The position numbers were made by a program, and so were the translations under genes. Under the pieces are notes generated by a model. The model worked only from the letters and a program-made list of their open reading frames with translations. It searched no databases and was not told where the DNA came from. Of a stretch of 64,000 bases of DNA, positions 1 through 9,020 are shown piece after piece. The DNA comes from Bacillus sp. FJAT-18017 (lineage in GTDB: Bacteria; Bacillota; Bacilli; Bacillales; Cytobacillaceae): contig NZ_CP012602.1 in NCBI RefSeq assembly GCF_001278805.1, positions 3,817,501 to 3,881,500 of the forward strand. Reading direction: 5' to 3'. Position 1 is the stretch's first letter, and every line of letters starts with the position of its first letter.

Positions 1-948
1 TTTTCCAGTTGGATAGTTAGCAACTGCGAAATTAGTAGGGAATTTGCCTTGTGCTGCACCAATTGCCCATGTTGCCCAAGCCTGCATCGCAACTGTTCTT
101 TGCTGTTCATTTGCCCATGCTTGGAACGTACCGCCTACGTCAGCTCCACCTGATGATTCAGGAGAAACCTTATCCTTCAGTTTCAAGTCAGCCAAGCGTT
201 GAATGGCTTCAACTGCTTCAGGACTATTGAAAGTAAATTTCTTCATATCATCACTAAGCGGGCTGCCGCCATCAATATAGAAGAAAGGCCATGCTTCATA
301 ATATCCAGGCAAAATGTAAGTAGAAAATCCGTAAACGTCTGTTTTGCCATCGCCATCGCGGTCAAATGTCAATTTTTCCGCAGCGTCCATGAATTCATCC
401 CAAGTCCATTCGCCATTTGCAGGTGGCTCAACGCCGCGCTCTTTAAACAGGTCAAGATTCAATAGCATAGTGTGAACCGTCATAGAGTTCGGAATGCCGT
501 ATAACTTGCCATCATACTTGTATGCATCAAGAGCGTTCGGATAGAAATCCTTCAGTTCATCTTTTGAATAAAGATCATCAACCGATTCAATAACACCCTG
601 GTCGATTTGATCGATGCTGACAGCACTTCCGCTAATGTCTACCGGTGCAATATCAGGCCAGGATTTCCCTGCAATCGAAACACCAAGTTTATTTGGCAGT
701 TCAGCCCAAGGAACTTGGACAAGCTCCACTTTGACACCTTCATGTTCTGCTTCAAATTGCTTGATTTTTTCTTCCATCCAGTGATATTTGTTATCTTTGT
801 CATCCGGCCAGCGCGGGCCGTCCCATACGGTGATGGTTCCTTTCCAATCTTTGCCGCTGTCGGAACCCTTTGTACTGTCACTGCTGCATGCTGCCAAAGC
901 TCCAATACTTAAACTAGCCGCAAGAAATAAGTTAAGCATTTTCTTCAT
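1..948 (-). CDS. ABC transporter sugar/muropeptide-binding lipoprotein, 3' end missing
   Basis: The reading frame starts at ATG 948 behind a GGGGGAA ribosome site and runs off the left edge after about 316 codons. The N-terminus is a lipoprotein signal with lipobox LAAC (Cys21), followed by a Ser/Asp/Lys-rich linker. Extracellular solute-binding protein family 1 features follow: an ITVWDGPRW strand, a DIAPVD segment and a GIPNSMTVHTMLLN segment, as in family-1 sugar-binding proteins. It is the last visible gene of the murein-salvage operon, about 110 nt after anmK, and permease genes would be expected just outside the window. Its ligand is inferred from context to be a murein-derived sugar or muropeptide; the sequence does not prove this. 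Confidence 0.9.
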   Translation of the reverse strand, partial: MKKMLNLFLAASLSIGALAACSSDSTKGSDSGKDWKGTITVWDGPRWPDDKDNKYHWMEEKIKQFEAEHEGVKVELVQVPWAELPNKLGVSIAGKSWPDIAPVDISGSAVSIDQIDQGVIESVDDLYSKDELKDFYPNALDAYKYDGKLYGIPNSMTVHTMLLNLDLFKERGVEPPANGEWTWDEFMDAAEKLTFDRDGDGKTDVYGFSTYILPGYYEAWPFFYIDGGSPLSDDMKKFTFNSPEAVEAIQRLADLKLKDKVSPESSGGADVGGTFQAWANEQQRTVAMQAWATWAIGAAQGKFPTNFAVANYPTGK

Positions 949-1056
949 TGAATTTCCCCCTAAATTTTTTTAAAAATAAAATGTCCTTATGAGATTCAGC
1001 AAGATTGTCACCGATTATTTCCGGCCCTCGCCTCCTTTCCGTATCAATTGCCTTTC

Positions 1057-2223
1057 CTACCAGGCGATTTTTCCCATAATAACTTCACTTCTCGCCCCTG
1101 TAGCCGATGGCAGATTGTTGTATCGTTTCATCAAACACTGGTAACCCAGCAGGGCAAATACGACAGCTTCTTTCGCATCGCCTGGAATACCAAGCTCTTC
1201 AGTGCTGCCTATCTTTATCGCATTAGGAAGCTGGATTTGCAGCCGTTCTATTAAAGTACGGTTATGCCATCCTCCGCCGCTGACAAATACTTCTTTAATT
1301 TTGTGGCTTTCTATATATCTTGAAATATCCGAAGCTAGCGTCCTTGCTGTTAACTCTGTTATGGTGGCCAATTTATCGGCTGCAGACAAGCTGGATTCTT
1401 CCCAGCATTTTCTCGCATACTCAATGCCAAACAGTTCCCTGCCCGTGCTTTTCGGGGGTGTTTGTTTGTAGTAATCATGGGCAAAAAGCTTGTTGAGCCA
1501 ATTTTCATCGACATTTCCGCCTGCCGCAATCGTGCCATTTTCATCAAAGCTTTGCTTTCCATTTGTAGCCCAGCCGGCAAAGGCATCGATGATCATATTG
1601 CCTGGCCCCGTATCAAATGCAAGGATGCTTTCTTCGCTGATTTCAGGCGGCAAAACTGTAATGTTGGCAATCCCGCCGATGTTCACCAATACACGGCCGT
1701 ATTCTTTTTCCCGAAACAACAATTGGTCGGCATACGGTACCAAAGGTGCCCCTTGTCCCCCCGCCGCCATGTCTCTTGTTCGAAAGTCACCGACCGTTGT
1801 AACGCCGGTGCGTTCAGCAATGAGGCCAATATCTCCGATTTGCAGCGTCGAGGAAACGGAATGTCCAGCAATTTCAGCATGTTCCGGCTGGTGAAATATC
1901 GTTTGGCCATGTGAACTTATCAGGTCAATTTCATCCATCGTCTTGTTTGCCTCAGTTACGACTTTTTTGGCAGCATCAGCAAACAGTTCGCCAAGCAGCA
2001 TGTTCATCGCCGATATATCCTCTATACGGGCCTTGTCAGGGTCGCATAACTGCAAAATCTTTTCTCGTACCATCTCTGAATATGGCAGTGTCGTAAAATG
2101 CAAAAGATTTAGTTGGATGACTTCTTTTTCCTCTTTAATAGATACCAATGCCGCATCAATTCCATCCAGGGAAGTTCCCGACATTAAGCCGACAACCACC
2201 TTTTCTGCTTTGTCCTTATTCAC
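1057..2223 (-). CDS. anmK: Anhydro-N-acetylmuramic acid kinase
   Basis: A protein of 388 residues, the usual AnmK length. The GLMSGTSLDGID motif near residue 12 and the GDFRTRDMAAGGQGAPLVP segment (catalytic Asp of the family) are intact, as are NIGGIAN and the AFDTGPGNMIID nucleotide-site motif. Known AnmK enzymes open the 1,6-anhydro ring of anhydroMurNAc and phosphorylate it to MurNAc-6-phosphate, the substrate of MurQ encoded in the same operon. The start is GTG at 2223 preceded by GGAGG. The gene follows nagZ by 42 nt. An anhydroMurNAc kinase implies that lytic transglycosylase products are consumed, which fits the SpoIID-family protein encoded divergently at 9056. Confidence 0.96.
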   Translation of the reverse strand: MNKDKAEKVVVGLMSGTSLDGIDAALVSIKEEKEVIQLNLLHFTTLPYSEMVREKILQLCDPDKARIEDISAMNMLLGELFADAAKKVVTEANKTMDEIDLISSHGQTIFHQPEHAEIAGHSVSSTLQIGDIGLIAERTGVTTVGDFRTRDMAAGGQGAPLVPYADQLLFREKEYGRVLVNIGGIANITVLPPEISEESILAFDTGPGNMIIDAFAGWATNGKQSFDENGTIAAGGNVDENWLNKLFAHDYYKQTPPKSTGRELFGIEYARKCWEESSLSAADKLATITELTARTLASDISRYIESHKIKEVFVSGGGWHNRTLIERLQIQLPNAIKIGSTEELGIPGDAKEAVVFALLGYQCLMKRYNNLPSATGARSEVIMGKIAW

Positions 2224-2265
2224 GTTCCAACCTCCATTCAGCGAGTAAGTTTTTTATGCGCCACC

Positions 2266-3861
2266 TTAGTTTTGTATGGTCACCGGCAGTTTGCCAGTTA
2301 CCTGTACCTTTCCGTAAATCGCCTGGGCGGCTATTTTAAGCGCAGGATACGGAAATTCATATGTGCAAATATAAGCATGGACATCAGGCAAATAGGCTAA
2401 ATCATACGGGCTCCTCATTGCGACAATCACTACCGGCACGCCTGTACCGTACAGCCTTTCCACAAGCCCAACTTGTGAATCGCCTGGCTTGGCGGTTAAT
2501 GTGCCAATGATAATCACATCAAAATCCTTTGCCAGCTCAGCGGCTTTATCGATTTCTTCAGCTGTTGCCGGATTGGATAACTGCAATATATGTGCGCCAG
2601 GATCATTTTCCTTAACAGCCTCGCCAAGGTGCATGGACGAATAACGCTTATCTTCCACTTGCATCGTATAGTTATTTTCCGAATAAACTACAAGTACTTT
2701 TTGGCTGCCCGCTGGATCGAGCGGCAAAATATTATTATTTTTCACAACAGAGATGCCCTGCTTATAAATCTCGTCCGCCAACTGCTCATGCTCCGCGCAG
2801 CCAACGATGGAAGGAACTGGCGCATCGGTTACAAGATTCATATTATCCCAGCGAACATATTTATCTTTTAATCTTTGAATCCGCCCTACCGAGGCATCAA
2901 TGGCTGCCTCTTCGATCTCACCAGCGTCAACTGCCGCAACAATTGAATCAATGGTGTCTTTCTGGAGGTTATGGAGATGGGAAACCATTACGAGATCCAC
3001 CCCTGCTTTAATGGCGGACACACCACCGGCAGCGGTACCGATCGTATTGGCAATAGCGTTCATTTCCATGCAATCGGTCGTAATGACACCATCAAACCCG
3101 AGCTGCTCGCGGAGAAGTCCGGTAATGACTTTTTTGGATAAAGTCGCTGGAACACCAGGTGAATCCTCGATTGCTGGAAAATACACATGTGCGGACATGA
3201 TCGTATCGGCACCTTGTTTTATATTTTCGATAAATGGCTTTAATTCAATTTCATAAAGCCTTTCCAAGCTATGGGAGATAACCGGAAGGTCCAGGTGTGA
3301 ATCAACATTCGTATCTCCATGTCCCGGGAAATGCTTCAATGTAGTAATGACACCGGCATCCTGCATGCCTTTCATAGCGTTTTGGCCGAAGAAGCCAACC
3401 TTGTCGGCCGATTCGCCATAGGAACGCACTCCGATAACAGGATTGTCGGGATTATTGTTAACATCAAGCACAGGAGCCAGATTCCAGTTGATCCCGAGAG
3501 CCTTGAGTTCTTTTCCGGTAGCAAGACCAACCTGATAAGCGTTTTCCGGGTTCCCGGTGGCTCCTAACAGCATGGCACCGGGGAAGATAGTTGCCCCTTC
3601 GCCAAGCCGGCGGACAACCCCATTTTCCTGGTCGATGCAAATCAAAAGCGGCTGTTTGTGCCCCGCCTCTCTTGCTTCTGTTTGAAGCTCGTTCGTCAGA
3701 TTTAAAATGTCTTGAGGAGTCCCAATGTTTCGCCCAAAGAGAATGATGCCTCCGACATGGTGCTCCCTGATTAGTTCTTTTATTTCTTCGGATGCGGTTG
3801 TTCCTTTAAAACCAACGACCAACAGCTGTCCGACTTTTTTGCGCAGTTCACTGCTTTTCAA
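2266..3861 (-). CDS. nagZ: Beta-N-acetylglucosaminidase NagZ (GH3), cytoplasmic form
   Basis: Glycoside hydrolase family 3, 531 residues from the preferred TTG at 3861. The longer ATG frame from 3888 would place a perfect AAAGGAGGTG ribosome site inside the coding sequence; that site sits right after the upstream stop and 8 nt before the TTG. The KHFPGHGDT motif with the His/Asp dyad of NagZ-type enzymes is present, as is the TTDCMEM motif with the nucleophile Asp. A C-terminal alpha/beta domain resembles that of the two-domain Bacillus NagZ. There is no signal peptide, whereas B. subtilis NagZ (YbbD) is exported. It should remove GlcNAc from imported muropeptides in the cytosol. Confidence 0.95.
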   Translation of the reverse strand: MKSSELRKKVGQLLVVGFKGTTASEEIKELIREHHVGGIILFGRNIGTPQDILNLTNELQTEAREAGHKQPLLICIDQENGVVRRLGEGATIFPGAMLLGATGNPENAYQVGLATGKELKALGINWNLAPVLDVNNNPDNPVIGVRSYGESADKVGFFGQNAMKGMQDAGVITTLKHFPGHGDTNVDSHLDLPVISHSLERLYEIELKPFIENIKQGADTIMSAHVYFPAIEDSPGVPATLSKKVITGLLREQLGFDGVITTDCMEMNAIANTIGTAAGGVSAIKAGVDLVMVSHLHNLQKDTIDSIVAAVDAGEIEEAAIDASVGRIQRLKDKYVRWDNMNLVTDAPVPSIVGCAEHEQLADEIYKQGISVVKNNNILPLDPAGSQKVLVVYSENNYTMQVEDKRYSSMHLGEAVKENDPGAHILQLSNPATAEEIDKAAELAKDFDVIIIGTLTAKPGDSQVGLVERLYGTGVPVVIVAMRSPYDLAYLPDVHAYICTYEFPYPALKIAAQAIYGKVQVTGKLPVTIQN

Positions 3862-3877
3862 GATTTTTGCACCTCCT

Positions 3878-4594
3878 TTAAATATCAAAACCTGGAATGC
3901 TTGGCCCTCTCCTGATATTCGCCCCGACAGGATATTTTAATGTTTGAGCATAGGCAGTCCGGTTCAGGCATCCTCTCATCGTTCCGAGTGCCTTATAGTA
4001 ATCGTAATAGCGAAAATCCTTTGAGTTCATGACGAACCAATATTGGCTTAGCGCCTCAAGATATGTATCAAACTCATCGCTGACATCCACATAGATTTCC
4101 GGAGTGTACCCTTCCATGTCCTCCCAATTCTCACTATGGAACATCCGGGTTAAGGAGTGCGGCGGAAGCCCCTCCAACACAAAACCCGGAAGAGCAGCTC
4201 TTAACCAGGCGGCTTGAACAATTTTTGGACAAATGGCATGGTCGGGATGTATACTATTCTCCCAATGGGTGATGACGACATTCGGCTTTAATTTTCTGAA
4301 CAAGGTGGCTACATGGGATATGGTTGCATCGTCATCCTTTAATTCAGCATCTTTATAATCAAGGGTAATGCTCTCGGCGCCTAATACAGCGGCAGCCTTT
4401 TCGGCCTCATTTATTTTTTGCTGGCGATATTCCTCCACAGTCACTCCCGCCGGTGTCCCTTTCTCACCTGCAGTTAAATGCAATAATGTGACTCTATGGC
4501 CAGCTTTTGCATATTTATGGGCAATCGCGCCAGCTTGAAGTTCTACATCGCCGCAATGAGCCCCTACAAGCATGAGGTGAATTTTCTTTTCCAC
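3878..4594 (-). CDS. PIG-L/LmbE-family deacetylase-like protein with altered active site
   Basis: A protein of 238 residues starting with GTG 4594 behind GGGGGAAGTA. The fold is that of the LmbE/PIG-L (MshB, BshB) zinc N-acetyl-sugar deacetylases: an N-terminal LMLVGAH strand-loop, and a WENSIHPDHA motif with the third zinc ligand. The usual AHPDD/AHADD signature reads AHCGD here, so His13 and Asp16 (zinc ligands in MshB numbering) remain, but position 15, normally the general-base Asp, is Gly. The position between an amidase-like gene and nagZ suggests action on an amino sugar of murein. Whether it is an active deacetylase is uncertain given the substitution. It does not look like bshB of bacillithiol synthesis. 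Confidence 0.85.
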   Translation of the reverse strand: MEKKIHLMLVGAHCGDVELQAGAIAHKYAKAGHRVTLLHLTAGEKGTPAGVTVEEYRQQKINEAEKAAAVLGAESITLDYKDAELKDDDATISHVATLFRKLKPNVVITHWENSIHPDHAICPKIVQAAWLRAALPGFVLEGLPPHSLTRMFHSENWEDMEGYTPEIYVDVSDEFDTYLEALSQYWFVMNSKDFRYYDYYKALGTMRGCLNRTAYAQTLKYPVGANIRRGPSIPGFDI

Positions 4595-4609
4595 ATTACT
4601 TCCCCCTGA

Positions 4610-5659
4610 TCAATTGAAATGTGAGCGAATGATATTATGCAGCCTTGGCCTCAGCCGAAGGATTGGATCCTTCCTGCCAAAGTGGACCCGATTTGTCAGC
4701 AAGATGACATGCAGCTTATTCTCCGGGTCAAACCATATACTCGTTCCCGTAAAGCCGGTATGGCCATAGGAGGAAGCAGAGAAAAGGTCGCCGCAGCTTG
4801 ATTGGAGGGGACTTTTTAGGACCCAGCCCAGGCCTCTGAATTCATCGCTGAACGGCGAGAAATTCATCCTGGCAATTTGCATTGATGATTTTGATAAAAT
4901 TCGATTCCCCTTGAAAGCGCCATCATTTTCAACCATACTAGCATAATTTGCAAGATCGTGGATGGTCGAGAATAAACCTGCATGGCCGCTTATACCGCCC
5001 ATACTTTCGGTATTGTCATCATGAACAATTCCCTGCTTATATCCGTTTAATTTTTCGCTGTATTCTGTTGCAGCGTAACGAGACTTTTCGAAGCTCGGTA
5101 GAAACCCTGTTTCAACCATATCGAGCTTGTCGAACAATTCTCGTTTCACATAAGCTTCAAACCGTTCACCAGTTACGGTTTCAATTAATCTATACAGTGT
5201 AATAAACCCGAGGTCGCTATAAATCACCTTTTCGCCAACGCCCGCCACCAGCTTCTCATCATAAATGCGTTCCAAAATTTGCTCAGTGGTCAAATTTTCG
5301 CGGAAATATTCATAATGGGCGGCAAGGCCTGACGTGTGGGTCAATAAGTTTTTTATCGAAATATCCGCTTTTCCATGCTTTCCGAAATCAGGCAGGAAAT
5401 GGGCAACTTTATCATCGAGCCGCCATACCCCTTCTTCAATAAGCTTCAGAATCATCGGTAATGTCGCAACCACTTTAGTTAACGAAGCCAAATCAAAAAC
5501 CGTATTCAGCTGCATTGGCTGTTTCTCAGGATAAACTACCCGGGAGCCAATCGCTTTTTGAAGGATCATTTCACCTTGATAGGAAATATGGATTACAGCC
5601 CCAGGGATATGTTCCTGGTTGATTTCATCTTGAAGAAAGTCGAGGATTCGCCTTTCCAT
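4610..5659 (-). CDS. Serine hydrolase of the beta-lactamase/AmiE type, cytoplasmic
   Basis: A protein of 349 residues whose ATG directly follows the murQ stop (TAAATG), so translation is coupled. It belongs to the penicillin-binding/beta-lactamase class C fold: SLTK (Ser59, Lys62), YSDLGF in place of YxN, and HTG near the C-terminus. The same family in the B. subtilis mur operon is AmiE, an N-acetylmuramyl-L-alanine amidase. AmiE is secreted, but this protein has no signal peptide. It would therefore cleave peptide from MurNAc (or anhydroMurNAc) after import. Esterase or D-aminopeptidase activity are alternatives for the fold; operon context favours the amidase. Confidence 0.85.
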   Translation of the reverse strand: MERRILDFLQDEINQEHIPGAVIHISYQGEMILQKAIGSRVVYPEKQPMQLNTVFDLASLTKVVATLPMILKLIEEGVWRLDDKVAHFLPDFGKHGKADISIKNLLTHTSGLAAHYEYFRENLTTEQILERIYDEKLVAGVGEKVIYSDLGFITLYRLIETVTGERFEAYVKRELFDKLDMVETGFLPSFEKSRYAATEYSEKLNGYKQGIVHDDNTESMGGISGHAGLFSTIHDLANYASMVENDGAFKGNRILSKSSMQIARMNFSPFSDEFRGLGWVLKSPLQSSCGDLFSASSYGHTGFTGTSIWFDPENKLHVILLTNRVHFGRKDPILRLRPRLHNIIRSHFN

Positions 5660-6589
5660 TTATGGCTGCTGCCCCTCTTTGGCAAGTTCGATTGCCTTTC
5701 GGGTAAAACCATTTGCCAACTCAATCACTTCATTTGCCTTCTCAACAGGAACCCCGCCCATCAGCATCACAATAGCCGGTTTTACTTTTTGGTTCGTTTC
5801 TTTCAGAGATTTTTCGGCTTGCTCATAGGAGGCCCCTGTTATTTCCATAACTATTTGTTTGGCTCTCTCGACTAACTTTAAATTACTTGCATTTAAATCA
5901 ACCATAAGATTGTCATATATTTTGCCAAGTTTGATCATCGTTGTCGTCGACAGCATATTTAAGATCATCTTTTGGGCAGTTGCCGCCTTTAAGCGCGTTG
6001 AGCCTGATAGAATTTCCGGCCCGACTACCACTTCGATTTGATGGTCGGCATATTTGCTTATTTCAGCATTTTGATTACAAGCCAGCGAAACCGTTGCTGA
6101 TCCAATTTTTCGTGCATACTGAAGGGCGCCAATTACATAAGGTGTCCGTCCGCTTGCTGCAATTCCCACGACAACATCGTTTTTATTGAAGCCCCTGTTC
6201 TCGAGATCTTTAGCACCTTCTTCCGGATAATCCTCGGCACCTTCAACTGCAGTAAACATTGCCGATTCTCCCCCGGCTATTATGGCCTGGACCAGTTCAG
6301 GCGGTGTACAAAAGGTCGGGGGACATTCCGCCGCATCCAGCACGCCAAGCCTGCCGCTAGTTCCGGCACCGACATAAAACAACCGGCCATTATTTTTGAG
6401 GGTATGATAAATCACTTCGATTGCCGCTTCAATTTGGGGAAGCACTTCTTGAATTGCTTCGGCAACGCTGCTATCTTCTTTATTCATTAGGTTTATGATT
6501 TCATGGGTTGAAAGCTGGTCTATATTTCGCGACCGTTCATTCCGCTGCTCGGTGGTTAATCCAGTTAAGTTAACATTCACATTGGACAC
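5660..6589 (-). CDS. murQ: N-acetylmuramic acid 6-phosphate etherase
   Basis: SIS-domain etherase that converts MurNAc-6-phosphate to GlcNAc-6-phosphate and D-lactate. About 306 to 309 residues, aligning end to end with B. subtilis MurQ from LTTEQRN at the N-terminus. The GAGTSGRLGVLDAAECPPTF segment and the EGAEDYPEEGAKDL segment with catalytic Glu residues are intact. Two GTG starts are possible: 6589 lies only 1 nt after GGAAAGG, while 6580 has normal 10-nt spacing, so 6580 is preferred. The gene is coupled to the amidase-like gene downstream. The cognate PTS transporter (murP) and regulator (murR), which accompany murQ in B. subtilis, are not nearby. Confidence 0.97.
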   Translation of the reverse strand: MSNVNVNLTGLTTEQRNERSRNIDQLSTHEIINLMNKEDSSVAEAIQEVLPQIEAAIEVIYHTLKNNGRLFYVGAGTSGRLGVLDAAECPPTFCTPPELVQAIIAGGESAMFTAVEGAEDYPEEGAKDLENRGFNKNDVVVGIAASGRTPYVIGALQYARKIGSATVSLACNQNAEISKYADHQIEVVVGPEILSGSTRLKAATAQKMILNMLSTTTMIKLGKIYDNLMVDLNASNLKLVERAKQIVMEITGASYEQAEKSLKETNQKVKPAIVMLMGGVPVEKANEVIELANGFTRKAIELAKEGQQP

Positions 6590-6722
6590 GCCTTTCCAAC
6601 TTGCTGATTTAGAAAAATTATGAAACTACTCATGGATAGATTAAACAAATCCAACTCCGCAACCTGGCCGGTTTCATTCCGGCCCACCCGCATCCGTGAG
6701 CTGCTTGTAAAACATTGTATAA

Positions 6723-7676
6723 CTATAATTCTTTGTAAAATTGCTGATATTCTTTCCAAGTTTTGAAACCGAGCTTGCCGTAAAACTTGGTTAATCCGGT
6801 CCAATCAATAACGATTCTATCTATCCCTCTATCTCTTAAAATAGAAACGGCCGCTTGGACAATCGCTAAACCATATCCATTTTTTCTTTCTGTCCGCTCG
6901 ATTCCCAATGGCCCAATTCCACCCAATGGTTCCTTGAACAGTGGAGCCCAATAAACATTCTGGGCAATAAAAGGTGAATCGGGGTCATTGATCCTGCAGA
7001 AGCCAATAATGTTCTCATTCTTTTTTAATAGGACAAATTCTCTTCCAGTTCCGCCTTTCCTGAAATAGTGATGGGCTTCATATTCCCATCTCCCAGGAAA
7101 ACAGCGATGCAGGAAGGATAGCAACTGTTCCTTTTCATTCTCTTGAAGAAGTGTAAATTGAATATCCTTAAACTCTGGCTTGGCTGTTTTATCAGTGGTT
7201 TGATACTGCTGAATTAAATCCGTTTCAACACCACTAGCCTGATAACCTTTTCGTTCAAACCAGTTTTTAGTATTGGAATCGTCCTTTGAAATGCCAGGAA
7301 AGTAATGATATGGGTCACGGCCCAAAAATACTTTCTTGCAGTTATGCTCTCTGAATGCCTTCTCGCTCTTGTTTAGTAAAGCGCTTCCAATTCCGCTATG
7401 GCGGTTAGAAGTTCGAACAAGTAATACCTGGACCCAGCCTGTTTGTTTATCTATTGGTATATTTATTTTCTCTCTCCATATCTTTGAAACAATGAAACCT
7501 GCTATCTGACCGTCATCATCAATCGCCATCCACGATCCTTCTGTCAGGATGTTTTCATCATCAAAGCTGTTTTGTTTAAAAAGCTCCCTGGTCATTGGAA
7601 AATGGGATCCAATTTCCGAATTCCACAAATCGACCAACTGTGATAACCTACTTATATCCCATGATATGTATCTCAC
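6723..7676 (-). CDS. Tandem GNAT-domain N-acetyltransferase
   Basis: A protein of 317 residues with two GNAT folds. The first (about 1-150) contains the acetyl-CoA loop TSNRHSGIGSALL; the second (about 160-317) contains ERTERKNGYGLAIVQAAV and a C-terminal tail ending in YGKLGFKTWKEYQQFY, typical of GNAT proteins. Start is GTG 7676, nine bases after GAGGGG. It is the first gene after the internal promoter at 7731-7758 and is followed by murQ after about 133 nt. The substrate cannot be read from sequence; acetylation of an amino sugar or muropeptide product is a guess from the operon. Confidence 0.85.
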   Translation of the reverse strand: MRYISWDISRLSQLVDLWNSEIGSHFPMTRELFKQNSFDDENILTEGSWMAIDDDGQIAGFIVSKIWREKINIPIDKQTGWVQVLLVRTSNRHSGIGSALLNKSEKAFREHNCKKVFLGRDPYHYFPGISKDDSNTKNWFERKGYQASGVETDLIQQYQTTDKTAKPEFKDIQFTLLQENEKEQLLSFLHRCFPGRWEYEAHHYFRKGGTGREFVLLKKNENIIGFCRINDPDSPFIAQNVYWAPLFKEPLGGIGPLGIERTERKNGYGLAIVQAAVSILRDRGIDRIVIDWTGLTKFYGKLGFKTWKEYQQFYKEL

Positions 7677-7730
7677 TCAGGGCAGCCCCTCTTCCTCACA
7701 GCATTCCGTCCAACTGATTTAGATAACCCC

Positions 7731-7769
7731 ATTATATCAAGGTGTTAGGAAATGTGAAATAAAAATTCA
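7731..7769 (-). promoter_or_regulatory. Internal promoter with overlapping TGAAAT palindrome
   Basis: On the minus strand TTCACA (7753-7758), a 16-nt spacer and TATAAT (7731-7736) form a good SigmaA promoter for the GNAT-murQ-nagZ-anmK part of the operon. The palindrome at 7755-7769 (TGAAAT/AATTCA arms on the plus strand) overlaps the -35 box. It matches the stronger palindrome at 8875-8889, so both are probable operators of one repressor. RpiR/MurR-type regulation is an inference. Confidence 0.6.
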
Positions 7770-7798
7770 AAATTTATTAATACTTTTGTATTTTTATT

Positions 7799-8764
7799 TC
7801 AAACTTCTTTCATATTTTCTACAAAACTTGTATCGAGCTGTTGATCACTGCTTGCCAATCCTGCTATTACTGCTCCACCTACAGGCGCAATTGCTGGCTT
7901 AATCAACTGAACCTCTATATTCAGTTTCTGCAGTTTTTCATAGATAATTGGCTTCAGGAGATCTTCTCGATGAAAGACTCCACCAGCCATTACAACTGGA
8001 ATCGGTTCAGTAGGATCCTTAAAAAGTTTCTTCTTTAAACATCCAATAGCTTCCGCGAATTTGGAACCGGCATCCTGAATAATTTGCTGGGCTACTTCAT
8101 CATGTTGAGCCGCCGCATCTGTAACGTATTTACTAAGCGGTGCAATGGCGCTTCTCGATTTTCCGGTTTCATAAACAAAGCGGATAAGGTCCGGTACGTC
8201 CGCAACCCCGAAATGTCCTAGAACCGAGTCTGTCAAAATCGTAGTTGGCCCTCTTCCATCGTACGCTTTAAAAACTGCATTTAACGCAGCCCTGCCGATG
8301 TCGTAACCGCTGCCTTCATCATCAATTAAATAGCCCCAGCCGCCGACTCTTTGCCGATTTCCTTCAGCATTTATCCCAAATGTAATCGACCCGGTTCCAG
8401 CTATTTGTACGATTCCAGGAACACCTAACGTTCCGGAGTACAGTGCATTTACGGCATCATTATCAACAATAACCCTGACATCGGCAGACACGAAGTTTGT
8501 AAGCAGCTTCTCCATTGTCGCCCTCGCTTCTGGGCGATCAACCCCTGACATACCAGCAAATACAGTGTGAAGCATTGAAACTGACTTTTCGTCCTGGCTC
8601 TTTAATGAACTAAATAATACTGCCAGTTCTCTTTCCACAACCTTTAGATCCACACCGTTATGATTGGTTGCGCCAACCGTTTCACTTGCATATACTTTTC
8701 CAAACCGATCGGCAATAACTCCCTTTGTTTTTGTTCCACCGCCATCAATCCCAAGTACATACAT
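7799..8764 (-). CDS. BadF/BadG-family amino-sugar kinase (MurNAc/GlcNAc kinase, MurK-like)
   Basis: An ASKHA-fold kinase of 321 residues. The phosphate-1 motif GIDGGGTKTKG lies at residues 5-15, QIAGTGSI forms phosphate-2, and GGWGYLIDDEGSGYDIG is the family's substrate loop. ATG 8764 is chosen over the upstream in-frame TTG at 8782 because the GGGGGC ribosome site lies between them. Related enzymes phosphorylate GlcNAc or MurNAc (MurK of Clostridium uses both). As the operon uses an ABC importer rather than a phosphorylating PTS, a cytosolic kinase is needed to make MurNAc-6-phosphate for MurQ, which makes this role likely. Confidence 0.9.
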   Translation of the reverse strand: MYVLGIDGGGTKTKGVIADRFGKVYASETVGATNHNGVDLKVVERELAVLFSSLKSQDEKSVSMLHTVFAGMSGVDRPEARATMEKLLTNFVSADVRVIVDNDAVNALYSGTLGVPGIVQIAGTGSITFGINAEGNRQRVGGWGYLIDDEGSGYDIGRAALNAVFKAYDGRGPTTILTDSVLGHFGVADVPDLIRFVYETGKSRSAIAPLSKYVTDAAAQHDEVAQQIIQDAGSKFAEAIGCLKKKLFKDPTEPIPVVMAGGVFHREDLLKPIIYEKLQKLNIEVQLIKPAIAPVGGAVIAGLASSDQQLDTSFVENMKEV

Positions 8765-8805
8765 GAAATATTTAGCCCCCAAGATTCATTCTTTTTTACA
8801 ACTTT

Positions 8806-8833
8806 ATTATAACTCCGTAAAACTAAATTTCAA
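8806..8833 (-). promoter_or_regulatory. Promoter of the amino-sugar kinase gene
   Basis: On the minus strand TTGAAA (8828-8833), a 16-nt spacer and TATAAT (8806-8811) lie about 42 nt upstream of the kinase start. The -35 box is embedded in a TGAAATTTA half-palindrome, the same element as in the nearby operator, which fits negative control. Confidence 0.6.
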
Positions 8834-8874
8834 TTAGTTTAGTTAAATTTTAAAATATTATTTTATATATTTTG

Positions 8875-8889
8875 TGAAATAAAATTTCA
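8875..8889. promoter_or_regulatory. Candidate MurR-like operator palindrome
   Basis: TGAAATAAAATTTCA is a 15-bp palindrome with perfect 6-bp arms, placed between the divergent promoters of the kinase operon and the SpoIID-family gene. Similar TGAAATTTA half-sites lie at about 8827-8835 and 8907-8915. The regulator is not encoded next to it. Confidence 0.5.
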
Positions 8890-8919
8890 GAATAATTTTA
8901 AAAAATATGAAATTTAATG

Positions 8920-8949
8920 TTGACTATACTAGTTTTTGGTCCCTATAAT
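8920..8949 (+). promoter_or_regulatory. SigmaA promoter of the SpoIID-family gene
   Basis: TTGACT (8920-8925), an 18-nt spacer and TATAAT (8944-8949) give a near-consensus promoter about 100 nt upstream of the start at 9056. A TGAAATTTA half-site sits just upstream of the -35 box. Confidence 0.7.
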
Positions 8950-9020
8950 TTAAGTATCATGGAAAAGTAGTTTACTAGAAGGGAGATGTTTCGGAAAACT
9001 TGAAGTTTCTTCGCAGGACT

